NCBI RefSeq assembly: GCF_021206925.1
Contig: NZ_JAJPRF010000012.1
Span: 52,800 to 116,799 of the forward strand
Reading direction: 5' to 3'
Length of the DNA stretch: 64,000 bases
Source of the DNA: Rhodoflexus caldus
Lineage (GTDB): Bacteria > Bacteroidota > Bacteroidia > Cytophagales > Thermoflexibacteraceae
Of the stretch, positions 51,549-61,033 are shown one piece after another; the first letter of the stretch is position 1, and every line of letters starts with the position of its first letter. Below the pieces are notes generated by a model. That model was not told the origin of the DNA, ran no database searches, and was given only the letters and a program-made list of their open reading frames with translations. Made by a program: the position numbers and the translations under genes.

Positions 51549-54500
51549 AAAACAGCGCCGTAACCTGCACTCGGCCGATGTGGACGACAGCTTGCCCCGG
51601 CGAATTGCGCCCTTCGTATTGCATGGAGAGTTGCAGGCCGTTCCCCAACCGCTGTTGCCAGTTCACCGACCAGTTCAGGTTAGTGCCGGGTTGCAAGGCT
51701 TCCAGCAGTTCATAACCCAGCGGAGTGTTGATTTCACCGCCGTAGCGAATGTTTGCCAGTCTGATTCGCGCCTGAATGTTGCGTTTGCTTTCTTGTGCCC
51801 AGCGCATTTCTGCCAGCACTTCGTTGAATCGTGCATTGTCCTGTTCGCTGCCTGCGTCTTTTTGCTGATAAACATATGCACCCGAAAGCCGCACTTTGGG
51901 TGATGGCTGCCAAGCAATTTCAGGTTTGAACTGCCGCGTGGCGATGGAGTAGTTGCGGTTGGGCATAAAGTCGGAGGCGTTGGCACTTCGGCTGCTGCCC
52001 AACTGAATCCGCACATTGAAATCTGAGCCGAAATTCCGCCGCAGGCTCAACTGCCACTCGGTCAGGTTGCGACCTTCAAAGCCATTGGTCAGCAATTGCT
52101 TCTGACGCGTTTGCACAAAAGCAAGGTCGCTGCCCCATTTGGGGTCGGTGCGATTAAAAAACAGCGTGCTGCGCAGGGCTTCCTGCGTAGAAAGCAGCGC
52201 ACTGTCTGCCACCGATGCAAAAGGCAACCATCGGGCGGTCAGTCGTTGGTCAGTCAGGCGGCGGTTGATAGTCCACGCACTTACATTGCTGAATTTTGCC
52301 AGCCATTGGCGGATGCCTTTGGCTTTACTCCATGCTTTGGGGAAACCCGCGTTCAGCCGCCAACTCAAACTGTTGGCATAAGCGGGAATATATTCATCGG
52401 TAGGTGTAAAAAATTTGATATAGTTGCGCTCGTCGGGGTTGATGGCCAAGTAAAACTCATTGAGTTGCTGAATACCGTCCCCGTTATCATCGCGCCAGGT
52501 GTGCGTACCTAATCCGTTATTGACTTGCAGAAATACAAATTCGCGCCGCAATTCGCGCCCACTGTTGTTGGCAAGGGTCAGCTCGCTGCGAATAGCCCGC
52601 TGCCATAGGTTGGTGTGCCAGTCCAAACGCCCCATCAGGGTTTCTTCATTTTGGGGAAAATTACCACCGTTGGCCAGATTTTCTAAGTTGCGATAGGTAA
52701 GCAGCGCATGAAACCATTGCAAATCCGTGCGTTTTTGCCAGTTCAGATTGGCGGTATGTGCCCGCGTGCCGCGTTGCAGCGTACCTGCCAGCGGTAAAAA
52801 ATCTTCGCGAAACGCATAAGAGCCGTTGAGTTGAAATTTGGCACTGTCGGCATTGCGTACATAGGCTTTGTGTTCATAAAAATTCATTGCCGTGGAAACA
52901 ATGCTGTCGCGGTTGGTATTGCGCACAATATTGCGGTCGCTGCTGAACTGATAACCGGGCACAATTTGATTGCCCAAATGCGATACATCGGCAGTAAACC
53001 GCTGCCATTCGGAACGGAACGCGCTGCCATTGCGCTCAAAGCGGTTTTGCATCAGGAAGCCCGTTGCTTGCAGTTGCCACTTGCGCCAGAGGTAGCCTGC
53101 TTCTGCCCATTGCTGAAAACCATTGGCCTGATTGCCGCGCAGACGGCGCAGGTGTTTGGCCTGTACATAGCGCCTGCCTTTGCGCAAGCCGCCCGAAGCC
53201 TGCCAGAGGTAATCATCGGCAGGGATAGAAACAATCCCCAACGATACATCCTCCACCGACCAATCGCGGTCAAATTCAATGTAGCGGAAGCGGTCTATCG
53301 GGCGAAAGTTGGCATCGGTGCGGGTAAGCGACAGTTCCGCGTTCCATTCGGCATCCTGCAAAGCTCCCCGCTTGATTTTTTCGCCACCATTGCGGTAGCC
53401 GATTTGCAAAGCACTGCCCTTGTTATCTGCATTGCCTTCCGTTGAAAACAGGTTGGCATCCAGTTTACTGAAAGCGGCTTCAGCGAAAACCCTGCCATTG
53501 CCGTGCAGGCGATAAGACGCTCCCATCGTTGCCATTTGTCGCTCGTTAGGGGCAGCCAGCAGGCGAACAGGGGCAAAATTGCCACGCCCGATGCCTGCCC
53601 AGATGTACTCGCGCCCGTTGGCAGTGGGGCTGCCCCCGATATAATCGCCACGCCCTGCACCTACTTCCGAAAAAGTAATGCTGAATAATTCTCCGCCGGG
53701 TTGTCGTGCCCGCTCATAGTAGCGATACGGGCGGCCTTGCAGGATAGTATCGCGGGCGCGGTACAGAATGCGGTTTACGTCCCAGTTTTCTACGGGAAAA
53801 ACAGCAGGCGCAAGGGCATTATTGAGGCTGTCGCCTATCTGACTCAACAGCAGGCGGTCTTCATTGCTGAGTTGTGCCAGCAGGGGATTGCGGGGGTTGT
53901 CGCGCTCGCGGTAAAACTGCCCAAAAACGGTTGTCCGTTCGCCTATTTGTTGCTGATGTTCGGCTTGCAAAATGCTGCGCGCATAGTTTTGCGATACAAA
54001 TTCCACATCCGCCCGCACCCGTGAAAAACGCGTAATGATGACGCGATTGGTGAAAGTGATTTCGCCCGTGTTGTAATCAATCACATAGTCGTAATTAAAG
54101 CCTCTGACTAACAGGCGATTATCCAGAAAAATCCGTTCCGAATTGGCTAAAATGACAACAAATCGCTCACCATCGGGGCCGCGCAGGCGATATGGGCCTA
54201 ATACGCCTTCCTGAACGTCAATGGTTTGCGAAACGAAGCGCCCTTTGGCAACGCCTACGGCAGCTTTGGATTGCGCACGCACATTGCCCGTACTGTCGCG
54301 GGTGGCGTAGTCGCTTTCTATCATGCCGCCCAGTACGTTTTTGTAAAATTTGAGGAAATGTGAAGGCGATTGTTGCTGATTTTGCAGCACGACATCGCCA
54401 ACGGTCAAAGTGGCCATTTTGTGGCGTAACTTCATCAGCACGCGGTCAAACTGCCTGACTTGCAAGGTGTTGCCTTCGGGCTGAAAAGGCACGTTTTGGT

Positions 54501-55110
54501 CGGTCAATACTGCCGTAAGGTGCAGGTCTTCGGAAATATTGCCTTCTAATTGCAAATTGAGCGCAGATTGTACAAACACATCTTGTCTGTTACCAAACGC
54601 AATGCCGCGCGTCAGGCTGCCGTTTTTCTGTAAGCCCTGCACGCTGAAAAGCTGCTCTCGCGGCGGTGCGCCAATGGAAATAGGCTTGGTCATGTCGGAA
54701 GTAACTTGTCCGTAAGCCCCCGAATCATACTGCATCTGGCTGCGTCGGGATAGCGGTTTACTCAAAAGCAGCGGCAGCAGGCGATAGCAAATCCGCACTG
54801 AATCGGGCGGACTTTGCGCATTTTCTGTTTGGAAAATCAGTTGATTGGCCTGTAAATCATAACGATACGTCAGTTGTAGCGGAGGAAACACCTCTGCTAT
54901 GCGAACAGAGGAAGGTATCAGGCTCAGGCTGTCGGGTTGAATGATTGCCACGGCGCGGCTGCCATCTGCCGATTTTTGGAAAGACAGCGGAAAGGTTTTA
55001 CAAATTTCAGGCGAAGGATTTACCGTGCGTTGTGCGAATAACTGACTCGGACTGCATAGCAGCAAACAGCATACGAATATTGTCCCAATCGCACAAAACA
55101 ACTTTTTCAA
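51547..55110 (-). CDS. Very large beta-rich outer-membrane protein, function unknown
   Basis: 1,187 residues with a signal peptide (IGTIFVCCLLLCSPSQLFAQ). After an N-terminal beta domain come segments such as NLQLEGNISEDLHLTAVLTDQ, GNTLQVRQFDRVLMKL and ATLTVGDVVL, then hundreds of residues of alternating polar/aromatic beta-strand pattern with many Arg, Trp and Gln, ending LQVSMQYEGRNSP-like and a terminal VQVTALF strand ending in Phe, as outer-membrane barrels do. No TonB box or plug domain is seen. This type of protein is widespread in Bacteroidota without known role; SprA-like gliding/T9SS proteins share the style but are longer. Confidence 0.8.
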   Translation of the reverse strand: MKKLFCAIGTIFVCCLLLCSPSQLFAQRTVNPSPEICKTFPLSFQKSADGSRAVAIIQPDSLSLIPSSVRIAEVFPPLQLTYRYDLQANQLIFQTENAQSPPDSVRICYRLLPLLLSKPLSRRSQMQYDSGAYGQVTSDMTKPISIGAPPREQLFSVQGLQKNGSLTRGIAFGNRQDVFVQSALNLQLEGNISEDLHLTAVLTDQNVPFQPEGNTLQVRQFDRVLMKLRHKMATLTVGDVVLQNQQQSPSHFLKFYKNVLGGMIESDYATRDSTGNVRAQSKAAVGVAKGRFVSQTIDVQEGVLGPYRLRGPDGERFVVILANSERIFLDNRLLVRGFNYDYVIDYNTGEITFTNRVIITRFSRVRADVEFVSQNYARSILQAEHQQQIGERTTVFGQFYRERDNPRNPLLAQLSNEDRLLLSQIGDSLNNALAPAVFPVENWDVNRILYRARDTILQGRPYRYYERARQPGGELFSITFSEVGAGRGDYIGGSPTANGREYIWAGIGRGNFAPVRLLAAPNERQMATMGASYRLHGNGRVFAEAAFSKLDANLFSTEGNADNKGSALQIGYRNGGEKIKRGALQDAEWNAELSLTRTDANFRPIDRFRYIEFDRDWSVEDVSLGIVSIPADDYLWQASGGLRKGRRYVQAKHLRRLRGNQANGFQQWAEAGYLWRKWQLQATGFLMQNRFERNGSAFRSEWQRFTADVSHLGNQIVPGYQFSSDRNIVRNTNRDSIVSTAMNFYEHKAYVRNADSAKFQLNGSYAFREDFLPLAGTLQRGTRAHTANLNWQKRTDLQWFHALLTYRNLENLANGGNFPQNEETLMGRLDWHTNLWQRAIRSELTLANNSGRELRREFVFLQVNNGLGTHTWRDDNGDGIQQLNEFYLAINPDERNYIKFFTPTDEYIPAYANSLSWRLNAGFPKAWSKAKGIRQWLAKFSNVSAWTINRRLTDQRLTARWLPFASVADSALLSTQEALRSTLFFNRTDPKWGSDLAFVQTRQKQLLTNGFEGRNLTEWQLSLRRNFGSDFNVRIQLGSSRSANASDFMPNRNYSIATRQFKPEIAWQPSPKVRLSGAYVYQQKDAGSEQDNARFNEVLAEMRWAQESKRNIQARIRLANIRYGGEINTPLGYELLEALQPGTNLNWSVNWQQRLGNGLQLSMQYEGRNSPGQAVVHIGRVQVTALF

Positions 55111-55146
55111 TGGGTATTAATCGGCAGGATTTCAGATGGCTTAACT

Positions 55147-55154
55147 CAAAAATA
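55147..55154 (-). promoter_or_regulatory. Minus-7 box of the large beta-rich protein gene
   Basis: TATTTTTG on the minus strand, 36 bp before the ATG at 55110. Confidence 0.4.
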
Positions 55155-55174
55155 AGCAAATTTGCAGAAAGGCC

Positions 55175-55204
55175 TTGCAGAATCGGAAGAAGCCTTTAAT
55201 TTTG
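55175..55204 (+). promoter_or_regulatory. Promoter of tRNA-Ala
   Basis: TTG (55175-55177), 19-nt spacer and TAATTTTG (55197-55204), ending 8 nt before the mature tRNA. Confidence 0.65.
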
Positions 55205-55212
55205 TGGCACAT

Positions 55213-55286
<74 letters not shown>

Positions 55287-55294
55287 CAAAGTTC

Positions 55295-55333
55295 AAACCC
55301 TGATAAAGTGCACAACTTTATCAGGGTTTTTTG
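55295..55333 (+). terminator. Rho-independent terminator after tRNA-Ala
   Basis: AAACCCTGATAAAGT / ACTTTATCAGGGTTT, 15-bp stem, 5-nt loop, T run. It also abuts the 3' end of the convergent AAA gene. Confidence 0.92.
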
Positions 55334-56893
55334 TTACAGCTTTTCCATCTTCCAATCCGCCACTTCTTTCGCCTGACCCGAAAAGCCGATGCCCAACAGG
55401 TAAATTTCTTTGTCGCCTTGTCCCGCAAACGACTTGTAGTAGCCCCTTTCCCTGATTTGTTTGAGCGCGTTTTCTGCCGTGTCGTTCAACTTGAATTCAA
55501 AAATGTACACACGGTTACCGTAGCTCATCACCGCGTCTATCCTGCCGCTGGAAACAGATACTTCCGACTGCACAAAAAATCCACAGAGTTTGAAAGCCAG
55601 AAACAGTACCGCATGAAAGTACTTTTCCTGATGTTGGTCAAAAATCTGATAGGGAATTGAGGCAAACAAGGTGTTGATACTTGCCATGAGTTCGCCCATC
55701 TTGTGGCTGCGAACGGCAAGCGTGATTCTTTTGGCTAATACTGCCCCCTCGGTGCTGTTGGCAAATGCCGCCATGATATATTCCAGCAGCGCCTGCTCCA
55801 CTTCCTTGTTCGGATAATCTAGTATGAATAAGCCAAATTCGTCTTGCTCGGCAACGGTCAGATAACCTGTTTGAAACAGCAGCGTGTAAAGATTGATGTT
55901 GTCTATGTCAAAATTTTCGGTCATCAGCGGCGATACTGCCTTGCGCGAAATGTCATAAATCATCTGTTTTTTGAGCAGTTCTACCAAGAACTTCGGCGTG
56001 CCGCTGTCAAACCAAAAGTTCATGAATTTTTGCTCCCCAAAAAAGCGCAAAATAGAATACGGATTGTAAACTCTGTTTTTGCCGTTCCAAGAAAAGCCGT
56101 TATACCAAAACTTGATTTGGTCAAGCAGTTCTTTTCTGCTCAAATTTTGTGTAGCGGCAGTAGCCGCAATGTGTGTATCAAAGTTGTACTCTAACTCCTC
56201 CTGCGTATAGCCTAATATATTGTGGAAGCGGTCGGATAAAGATAAATCCGTCAAGTTGTTCAAATCAGAAAACAACGATGCCTTAGCAAAACGCGCAATG
56301 CCCGTCATGAAGAAAAAGCGGATGTGTTCCGAACTGCCCTTGACTACGCTGTACAGCGTTCGTAAAATTTCGCGGTGCTCGTGTGCCTTTTCGTTTTTGC
56401 CGACTTCCAATACGTCGGTAATCGGTTTGTCGTATTCATCAATCAAAATGACCGCCTGCCTGCCCGTTTGCTGATGCAGTTTTTTCATCAGTTCCTCAAA
56501 CTTAGCGGCAATCGTAGCTTCTTTGAACTGTACATCGTTAGCGGCGGCAATGGCATCCAATCGGTCGTTGATGGCGTTTCGCAAACCTTTGCCTCTGAAA
56601 TCTATCCGACTGAAATCCAGATGAATAACGGGATTAGTTTCGTTCCAATCTACTTTGTCGTAGATGTACAAACCCTCAAAAAGTTCCTTTTTCCCCTCAA
56701 AAATGCACTTCAACGTGCTCACCAACAGCGACTTGCCAAAACGGCGTGGACGGGAAAGGAAATTAAATTTACTTTTGACAACATACACCAACCTGTGTAT
56801 GAAGTGGGTTTTGTCCACATAAATACACGCTTTGCGGCGCAGTTCTTCAAAATCCTGTTCGCCTGTGGAAAGGACGGGCAAATGTTCCATCAT
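55334..56893 (-). CDS. AAA-ATPase-like / PD-(D/E)XK nuclease-like protein (PF09820-PF08011 type)
   Basis: A 519-residue protein of a family highly expanded in Bacteroidota. N-terminal AAA-ATPase-like domain begins YVDKTHFIHRLV and has SRPRRFGKSLLVSTLKCIFEG as P-loop region and QAVILIDEYDKPITDV as Walker B. A C-terminal PD-(D/E)XK-like domain reads SSGRIDAVMSYGNRVYIFEFKLN (D...ExK motif). Biological role is unknown; mobile or defence-related function is often suspected. It lies immediately next to a tRNA gene with its own minus-7 box (56908-56915), compatible with past insertion, though no att repeat was found. Confidence 0.92.
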   Translation of the reverse strand: MMEHLPVLSTGEQDFEELRRKACIYVDKTHFIHRLVYVVKSKFNFLSRPRRFGKSLLVSTLKCIFEGKKELFEGLYIYDKVDWNETNPVIHLDFSRIDFRGKGLRNAINDRLDAIAAANDVQFKEATIAAKFEELMKKLHQQTGRQAVILIDEYDKPITDVLEVGKNEKAHEHREILRTLYSVVKGSSEHIRFFFMTGIARFAKASLFSDLNNLTDLSLSDRFHNILGYTQEELEYNFDTHIAATAATQNLSRKELLDQIKFWYNGFSWNGKNRVYNPYSILRFFGEQKFMNFWFDSGTPKFLVELLKKQMIYDISRKAVSPLMTENFDIDNINLYTLLFQTGYLTVAEQDEFGLFILDYPNKEVEQALLEYIMAAFANSTEGAVLAKRITLAVRSHKMGELMASINTLFASIPYQIFDQHQEKYFHAVLFLAFKLCGFFVQSEVSVSSGRIDAVMSYGNRVYIFEFKLNDTAENALKQIRERGYYKSFAGQGDKEIYLLGIGFSGQAKEVADWKMEKL

Positions 56894-56907
56894 GGCATCA
56901 ATTTATG

Positions 56908-56915
56908 CAAAGTTA
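56908..56915 (-). promoter_or_regulatory. Minus-7 box of the AAA/PD-(D/E)XK gene
   Basis: TAACTTTG on the minus strand, 14 nt before the ATG at 56893. Confidence 0.45.
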
Positions 56916-56920
56916 CCCAA

Positions 56921-57748
56921 TTAACGTTGCAGCGGCTTAGTGTCATAGGTAAACTGTAGCGGGTCGGGGAAGATAAACTCATAGCCCAACTCGCGGATGG
57001 CTTTGTCGCTGCTGACAATTTTAAAGGGAATCGGTTGTGCGGGTGCTGTGAAGACAGGCGGTTGCCAGCCGAATTTTGCCGCATTGGCAAGGTAAATTTC
57101 ACGGCGAGTGGGGTGCAGCGGTGCTACGGCGTTGTAAACCTCGCGGGTAATGCCCTTGCGAATCATTGCCAGCAGCAACCCGATGACATCCGCCTGATGA
57201 ATGAAATTGACGGGAACTTCGCCCGTGTCCACCGTGCGCCCGATGAAATATTTGCCCGGGATGCGGTCTTGTCCCATCAGCCCGCCACAGCGAAGGATAG
57301 CCGCGCCAAATTCGCGTTGCAACAGTTGTTCGGCATAAACAATTACGTCTTCTTCGGGGCTGTTTAGGTTGGATGTTTCGGTTACTTCGCCGTTCGTATC
57401 GCGATAGACCGATGTAGAACTCACATAAATCACTTGCGGGATGCGGGCTTTTTGCCGCATTTTTTCCGCCAGATAGTCCATGTGTTCGCCGTGTGCGGAA
57501 AGCAACCCGTTGCGGCGTTGCGGCGGGATGTTGATAATCAGCAGGTCGCAATCCAGCAACTCGTTGAGTTGGTCGTTGGTAGCCTGCGCAGGCAGATTGA
57601 CCAAATAAGCGGCAGCACCTTGCGCCTCAACCTGCGCCAATTTTTCGGGGGTGCGGGTTGCCCCCTTGACGCGGTAGCCCTCTTGTACTAACCTGCCCGC
57701 CAGCGGCATTCCCAGCCAGCCGCAACTCAATATGCTAATGGTTTGCAT
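56921..57748 (-). CDS. NAD(P)-dependent SDR / epimerase family protein (YeeZ-like)
   Basis: A 275-residue Rossmann-fold protein from ATG 57748; the frame runs upstream to 57868 but those residues overlap the neighbouring gene. The N-terminal nucleotide-binding motif is ILSCGWLGMPLAGRL (GxxGxxG variant GCGWLG-like), followed by VYVSSTSVYRDTNGEV (the SDR SSTSVY motif), an acidic segment SPEEDVIVYAEQLL, and PGKYFIGR. Proteins of this YeeZ type act on unknown sugars or nucleotides. It is the gene after the UbiA-like protein in a leftward series. Confidence 0.85.
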   Translation of the reverse strand: MQTISILSCGWLGMPLAGRLVQEGYRVKGATRTPEKLAQVEAQGAAAYLVNLPAQATNDQLNELLDCDLLIINIPPQRRNGLLSAHGEHMDYLAEKMRQKARIPQVIYVSSTSVYRDTNGEVTETSNLNSPEEDVIVYAEQLLQREFGAAILRCGGLMGQDRIPGKYFIGRTVDTGEVPVNFIHQADVIGLLLAMIRKGITREVYNAVAPLHPTRREIYLANAAKFGWQPPVFTAPAQPIPFKIVSSDKAIRELGYEFIFPDPLQFTYDTKPLQR

Positions 57749-57827
57749 CGGATTGTCGTTTTTTTGATTTTTCACCACAAAGGTCGGCAAGATTTTCCTC
57801 AGCGCCCGCAGAGAAGATTCTTTGCAG

Positions 57828-58700
57828 CTACATACAGGCTGCAACCATGCCGCAAATTGCCTGCACAAGCACCAATCCGTCCACTATTGTCAGGTAATAC
57901 ATCAACGACCGACGGCGGCGCAGCGTGTACAACACCGCCGGCAACAAAACCATCGGCAGCAGCATCCAAGCCGTGTATGAGATTTGCCAATGCAGATATT
58001 GCGAAAACAGCAGCAACCCGATGCAGCCTACTCCTGCCAAAGGCATCAATTGCCCAAACAGCAACTGCCGCAATCCGCTTCTGACCACCCACGTGTGAAG
58101 GGCAGCCTGCGAATCGCCCGCGTAGTCTTTGATGTCAAAGGCGGCGGCAATGACTGCCAAAAACATCCACCGATGCAGCAAAAGCACCGTGATGTGCGCC
58201 GTGAACATGCTTTTGCCCGATGTCCATTGCAGCCAAAGCAGCGGCACAATGCCCGTGCATCCCGTCCAAACCAATGCGATGATAAAAGGTTTGAAAAAGC
58301 CCCATTTGCGCAGCCGAAAAGGCAATTGGCGAGCATCGTACAAAAACGCAATTATCGGGAAGGCAGCGGCAAGCAGCAGTTCTTGCAGGCGAACATTTGC
58401 CGACAGCCGCTCAAAGTTTTCGGCAACTAACCACAGCCCTGCAAGCAGCAACCCTATGGGCAGGGCGGCCTGTTGCAGGCGTATCGCTTGCCGATTGCTT
58501 TGCAGCCATATTGTTCGGGCATCGTCTGCGGGCATCGCACCTTGCAGGAAAGCACGGGTATAAAACCAAACGGTCGCCATGCCTGTTGCCAAAAGCCACG
58601 CCGCAGGGGGCAACGCACCGACCGCCTGAACGGTTATTTCGGCACTTAGCGCGGCGGCACAAACGCCGTAGAAATAGTTACCGTAGAAAATGCCGCGCAC
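57828..58700 (-). CDS. UbiA-like polytopic membrane protein
   Basis: 290 residues with eight to nine TM segments. The second half has FDIKDYAGD, matching the second Asp-rich motif (DxxxD) of UbiA prenyltransferases, and the C-terminal helices fit that fold. The first Asp motif (NDxxDxxxD), expected in the first cytoplasmic loop, is absent; that loop reads ARTIWLQSNRQAIRLQQ. So it may be a divergent or inactive family member. It starts 1 bp after the porZ stop on the same strand and could be translated from the same mRNA. Confidence 0.75.
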   Translation of the reverse strand: MRGIFYGNYFYGVCAAALSAEITVQAVGALPPAAWLLATGMATVWFYTRAFLQGAMPADDARTIWLQSNRQAIRLQQAALPIGLLLAGLWLVAENFERLSANVRLQELLLAAAFPIIAFLYDARQLPFRLRKWGFFKPFIIALVWTGCTGIVPLLWLQWTSGKSMFTAHITVLLLHRWMFLAVIAAAFDIKDYAGDSQAALHTWVVRSGLRQLLFGQLMPLAGVGCIGLLLFSQYLHWQISYTAWMLLPMVLLPAVLYTLRRRRSLMYYLTIVDGLVLVQAICGMVAACM

Positions 58701-58701
58701 C

Positions 58702-60999
58702 CTATTCCACTTTCACAAACTTTGTAACCATGCGTTCTTCGCCGTTGGCATCGGCGGCATAGACAAAGTAAACGCCGCCGCGGGTAGTGCGCCCCTGATA
58801 GTCTAAGCCGTTCCAAACGGCGGTGCCGCCTTCGGCGCGGGTTTCATAGACCAAACGCCCCGCCGCATCGGTAATTTTGACCGAAACATTGGCTGCCAGA
58901 CCGTCTAAGGTAATCAAACCGCTGAATGCGGGCGGCACGGGATTGGGAAATACGCGCACATCGGCAAAGGTTCTGCCTGCATCGGTGGCAGTGCCGCGAA
59001 ACGATACCAAGCCTTTGTCGGTTGTGAAAAACACTTCGCCCGTTTGCGGATGAATGCTGATATGGCGCACCTCATCGGAAAGCAGCGGGCTGTTGGCTGC
59101 CGTGAAGTGGTAAATTTCCCGTGAGCCGTCGGCGGAAAAGAGCCATGCGCCGCGTGCCGTGCCTATCCATTTGCGGTTGCCGCCGTCTATGGCGATGGCG
59201 TAAACGGTTTCGCCGCGCAGCAGTTCGCGCAGGTTGAACACTATGCGCTGTGCATCGGAATTGTTGTTTACGGCTGAGGCTGCATCAAAAAATACGGCAA
59301 TGCCGTTGTCCGTACCGACCCACATGGCGCCTTGTCGGTCGTTGGCAAGTGCCAGCACATTGGGCGAAGGCAAAGCCCCCTGCCCGCGCTGCGTACCCAA
59401 AAGCCGCACGCGCCCGTTTTCGGCTACGATGGCAAGCCCGCCGCCCGTAGCAGGGTTGAACGGAATCCATGCGTTGCCTGCATCGTCGGTTGTGGGTGCA
59501 AGTGCGTTGCCGCCGTTGAATGCGCCTGTGGGGTATTCCCGCCAAGTGCCGTTGGGTGCGCGGCGAAATACCGAAGGGTTGTTGCCCGTACCCAAAGCCG
59601 TGAGCCACAATCCCCCGCGACCGTCGTCGGCTATGCCGCTGATGCGCACGTTAGGCGCGTCGGTTGCCCTTTGCAGCCGATTTGCCGAAGGTTGCCACGT
59701 CCACAAGCCGTCGGCAAAAGAAGCCAGCCAAACCCGTTCCGCATCGGCAGCAACCGCCATGAGCCAATCGCGGACGGGCGGCAAAGCGTTCGGGTTGCCT
59801 GCCGCATCGTTGTAGTTTGTCCATTTGCCCGAAGAAAAAACCGAAAAGCCGTCGGTGTTATTTTCGGGCTGACCGTTGGCGGTAAAGCCGCCGTAAAAAG
59901 CCGTAATATTTCCGTTAACAAATGCGGTTCGGCGCACCAAAGGGGCAAACAGTCCCGCGGGCGAAAGGTTGCGCACCGTTGCACCGCTGATTTGCAGAAG
60001 TCCGCTTTCAAAATCGGCGATGTAGCGGATAGTGCCTGCCCGCAGCGATTGGCGCGGCATCCGCAATTGGGGATGAGTGATAACCTGCATTTGCCCCGTT
60101 GTTACCCATTCAATCAGTCGCCCGTCGGCAAGGCAGACGCTTGCCCCATCGGCTTGCAGCGCGATGTGATTGTATTGAGCCGCAGGCAGTTGCAAGCGCG
60201 TCCATCTGCCGTTGTCATAACGGAATACGTCGGAAAAATTCACGCCTGCCAGCAACAGATTGCCCGCCGCGGCTACGGTGCGCAAGTTGGTTGAGGCAAA
60301 AACGGTGCGCCAATTGCGAAAGTCCAACCGATTGACCGAAGCGGCTAAGGAAGTTGCCCGCAGCCCTTGCGAAGTGGCAGCAAAGAGGCTGTCGCGCAGG
60401 ATAGCCGTTTGAAAAATCGCTACCGTTTCGCCGTTGCCGCCCAAGTTGAGGTAGTTTTCGCGCAGGCGTTTGGCGTTCATGTCCACTACGGCAATGCCAA
60501 ACGGCAGCGACAAATACGCCAGATTGTTCTGTATCAGCACATGATTGATGCGCCGTGCAGCCTGAATGCCTATGAGCGGCGCGGTTGCCAGCGTGCGGAT
60601 GTTGATAACGGTTTCATCGCTCAACAGGTCAATTTGCCCGTCGGTATAGCCGATTACCAGCGTTTTTGAAGGTTCGTGCCATGCCAAGGCACTGAAATTA
60701 TTGCCCGTCAGTCCGTCGGTTTTGTCAATGGTTTGTGTTTCGCCGTCGGTTTTGCGGTAGCGCATCAGCCCGTTTGCGGAAGCGGCATAAATCCATTCAC
60801 CCGCATCTGCCAGTGCGGTCATCTGCCGAAACGAAGGATGCAGCCGCCACGCCCCGACGGGAATTTCCTGCGCGGCGACAAGGTGTGCCAATAGCAGCAA
60901 CGCCCATAGGAACGATTGTAGGGACAGGGCGTGCCCTGTCCCTACCGGAATGCGCCCTGTCCCTACATGTATGTGTATATCATTTTTATTCAAAAACAT
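58702..60999 (-). CDS. porZ: Type IX secretion system protein PorZ (beta-propeller)
   Basis: ATG at 60999 (MFLNKNDIHIHVG...) gives 765 residues; the longer frame from 61053 overlaps the upstream gene. After the signal peptide (SFLWALLLLAHLVAAQ) the protein begins EIPVGAWRLHPSFRQMTALA and continues as two seven-bladed propellers with repeats such as YAASANGLMRYRKTDG, LVIGYTDGQIDLL and AMWVGTDNGIAVFFDA. It ends with a T9SS C-terminal sorting-like domain (VRVFPNPVPPAF, VSVKITDAAGRLVYE, GGVYFVYA). PorZ delivers A-LPS to the PorU sortase in Porphyromonas; in non-A-LPS species its role is less clear. The signal-peptide n-region contains a translated palindromic repeat. PorU is not adjacent. Confidence 0.88.
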   Translation of the reverse strand: MFLNKNDIHIHVGTGRIPVGTGHALSLQSFLWALLLLAHLVAAQEIPVGAWRLHPSFRQMTALADAGEWIYAASANGLMRYRKTDGETQTIDKTDGLTGNNFSALAWHEPSKTLVIGYTDGQIDLLSDETVINIRTLATAPLIGIQAARRINHVLIQNNLAYLSLPFGIAVVDMNAKRLRENYLNLGGNGETVAIFQTAILRDSLFAATSQGLRATSLAASVNRLDFRNWRTVFASTNLRTVAAAGNLLLAGVNFSDVFRYDNGRWTRLQLPAAQYNHIALQADGASVCLADGRLIEWVTTGQMQVITHPQLRMPRQSLRAGTIRYIADFESGLLQISGATVRNLSPAGLFAPLVRRTAFVNGNITAFYGGFTANGQPENNTDGFSVFSSGKWTNYNDAAGNPNALPPVRDWLMAVAADAERVWLASFADGLWTWQPSANRLQRATDAPNVRISGIADDGRGGLWLTALGTGNNPSVFRRAPNGTWREYPTGAFNGGNALAPTTDDAGNAWIPFNPATGGGLAIVAENGRVRLLGTQRGQGALPSPNVLALANDRQGAMWVGTDNGIAVFFDAASAVNNNSDAQRIVFNLRELLRGETVYAIAIDGGNRKWIGTARGAWLFSADGSREIYHFTAANSPLLSDEVRHISIHPQTGEVFFTTDKGLVSFRGTATDAGRTFADVRVFPNPVPPAFSGLITLDGLAANVSVKITDAAGRLVYETRAEGGTAVWNGLDYQGRTTRGGVYFVYAADANGEERMVTKFVKVE
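60918..60966. repeat. Palindromic repeat within the porZ signal-peptide region
   Basis: GTAGGGACAGGGC (60918-60930), two-base centre, GCCCTGTCCCTAC (60933-60945), then a third copy GCCCTGTCCCTAC at 60954-60966. This GTAGGGACAGGGC type occurs as dispersed palindromes in many genomes. It is translated as HVGTG..PVGTGHALSL. Confidence 0.85.
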
Positions 61000-61033
61000 C
61001 TTGCAGAGATTTAGGACAGTATTTTCTGTTATC

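Noticed and set aside
59332..60294. 320-codon plus-strand ORF opposite porZ
   Set aside because: Lies wholly antisense to a gene with clear domain signatures; composition is that of a shadow frame in GC-rich sequence.
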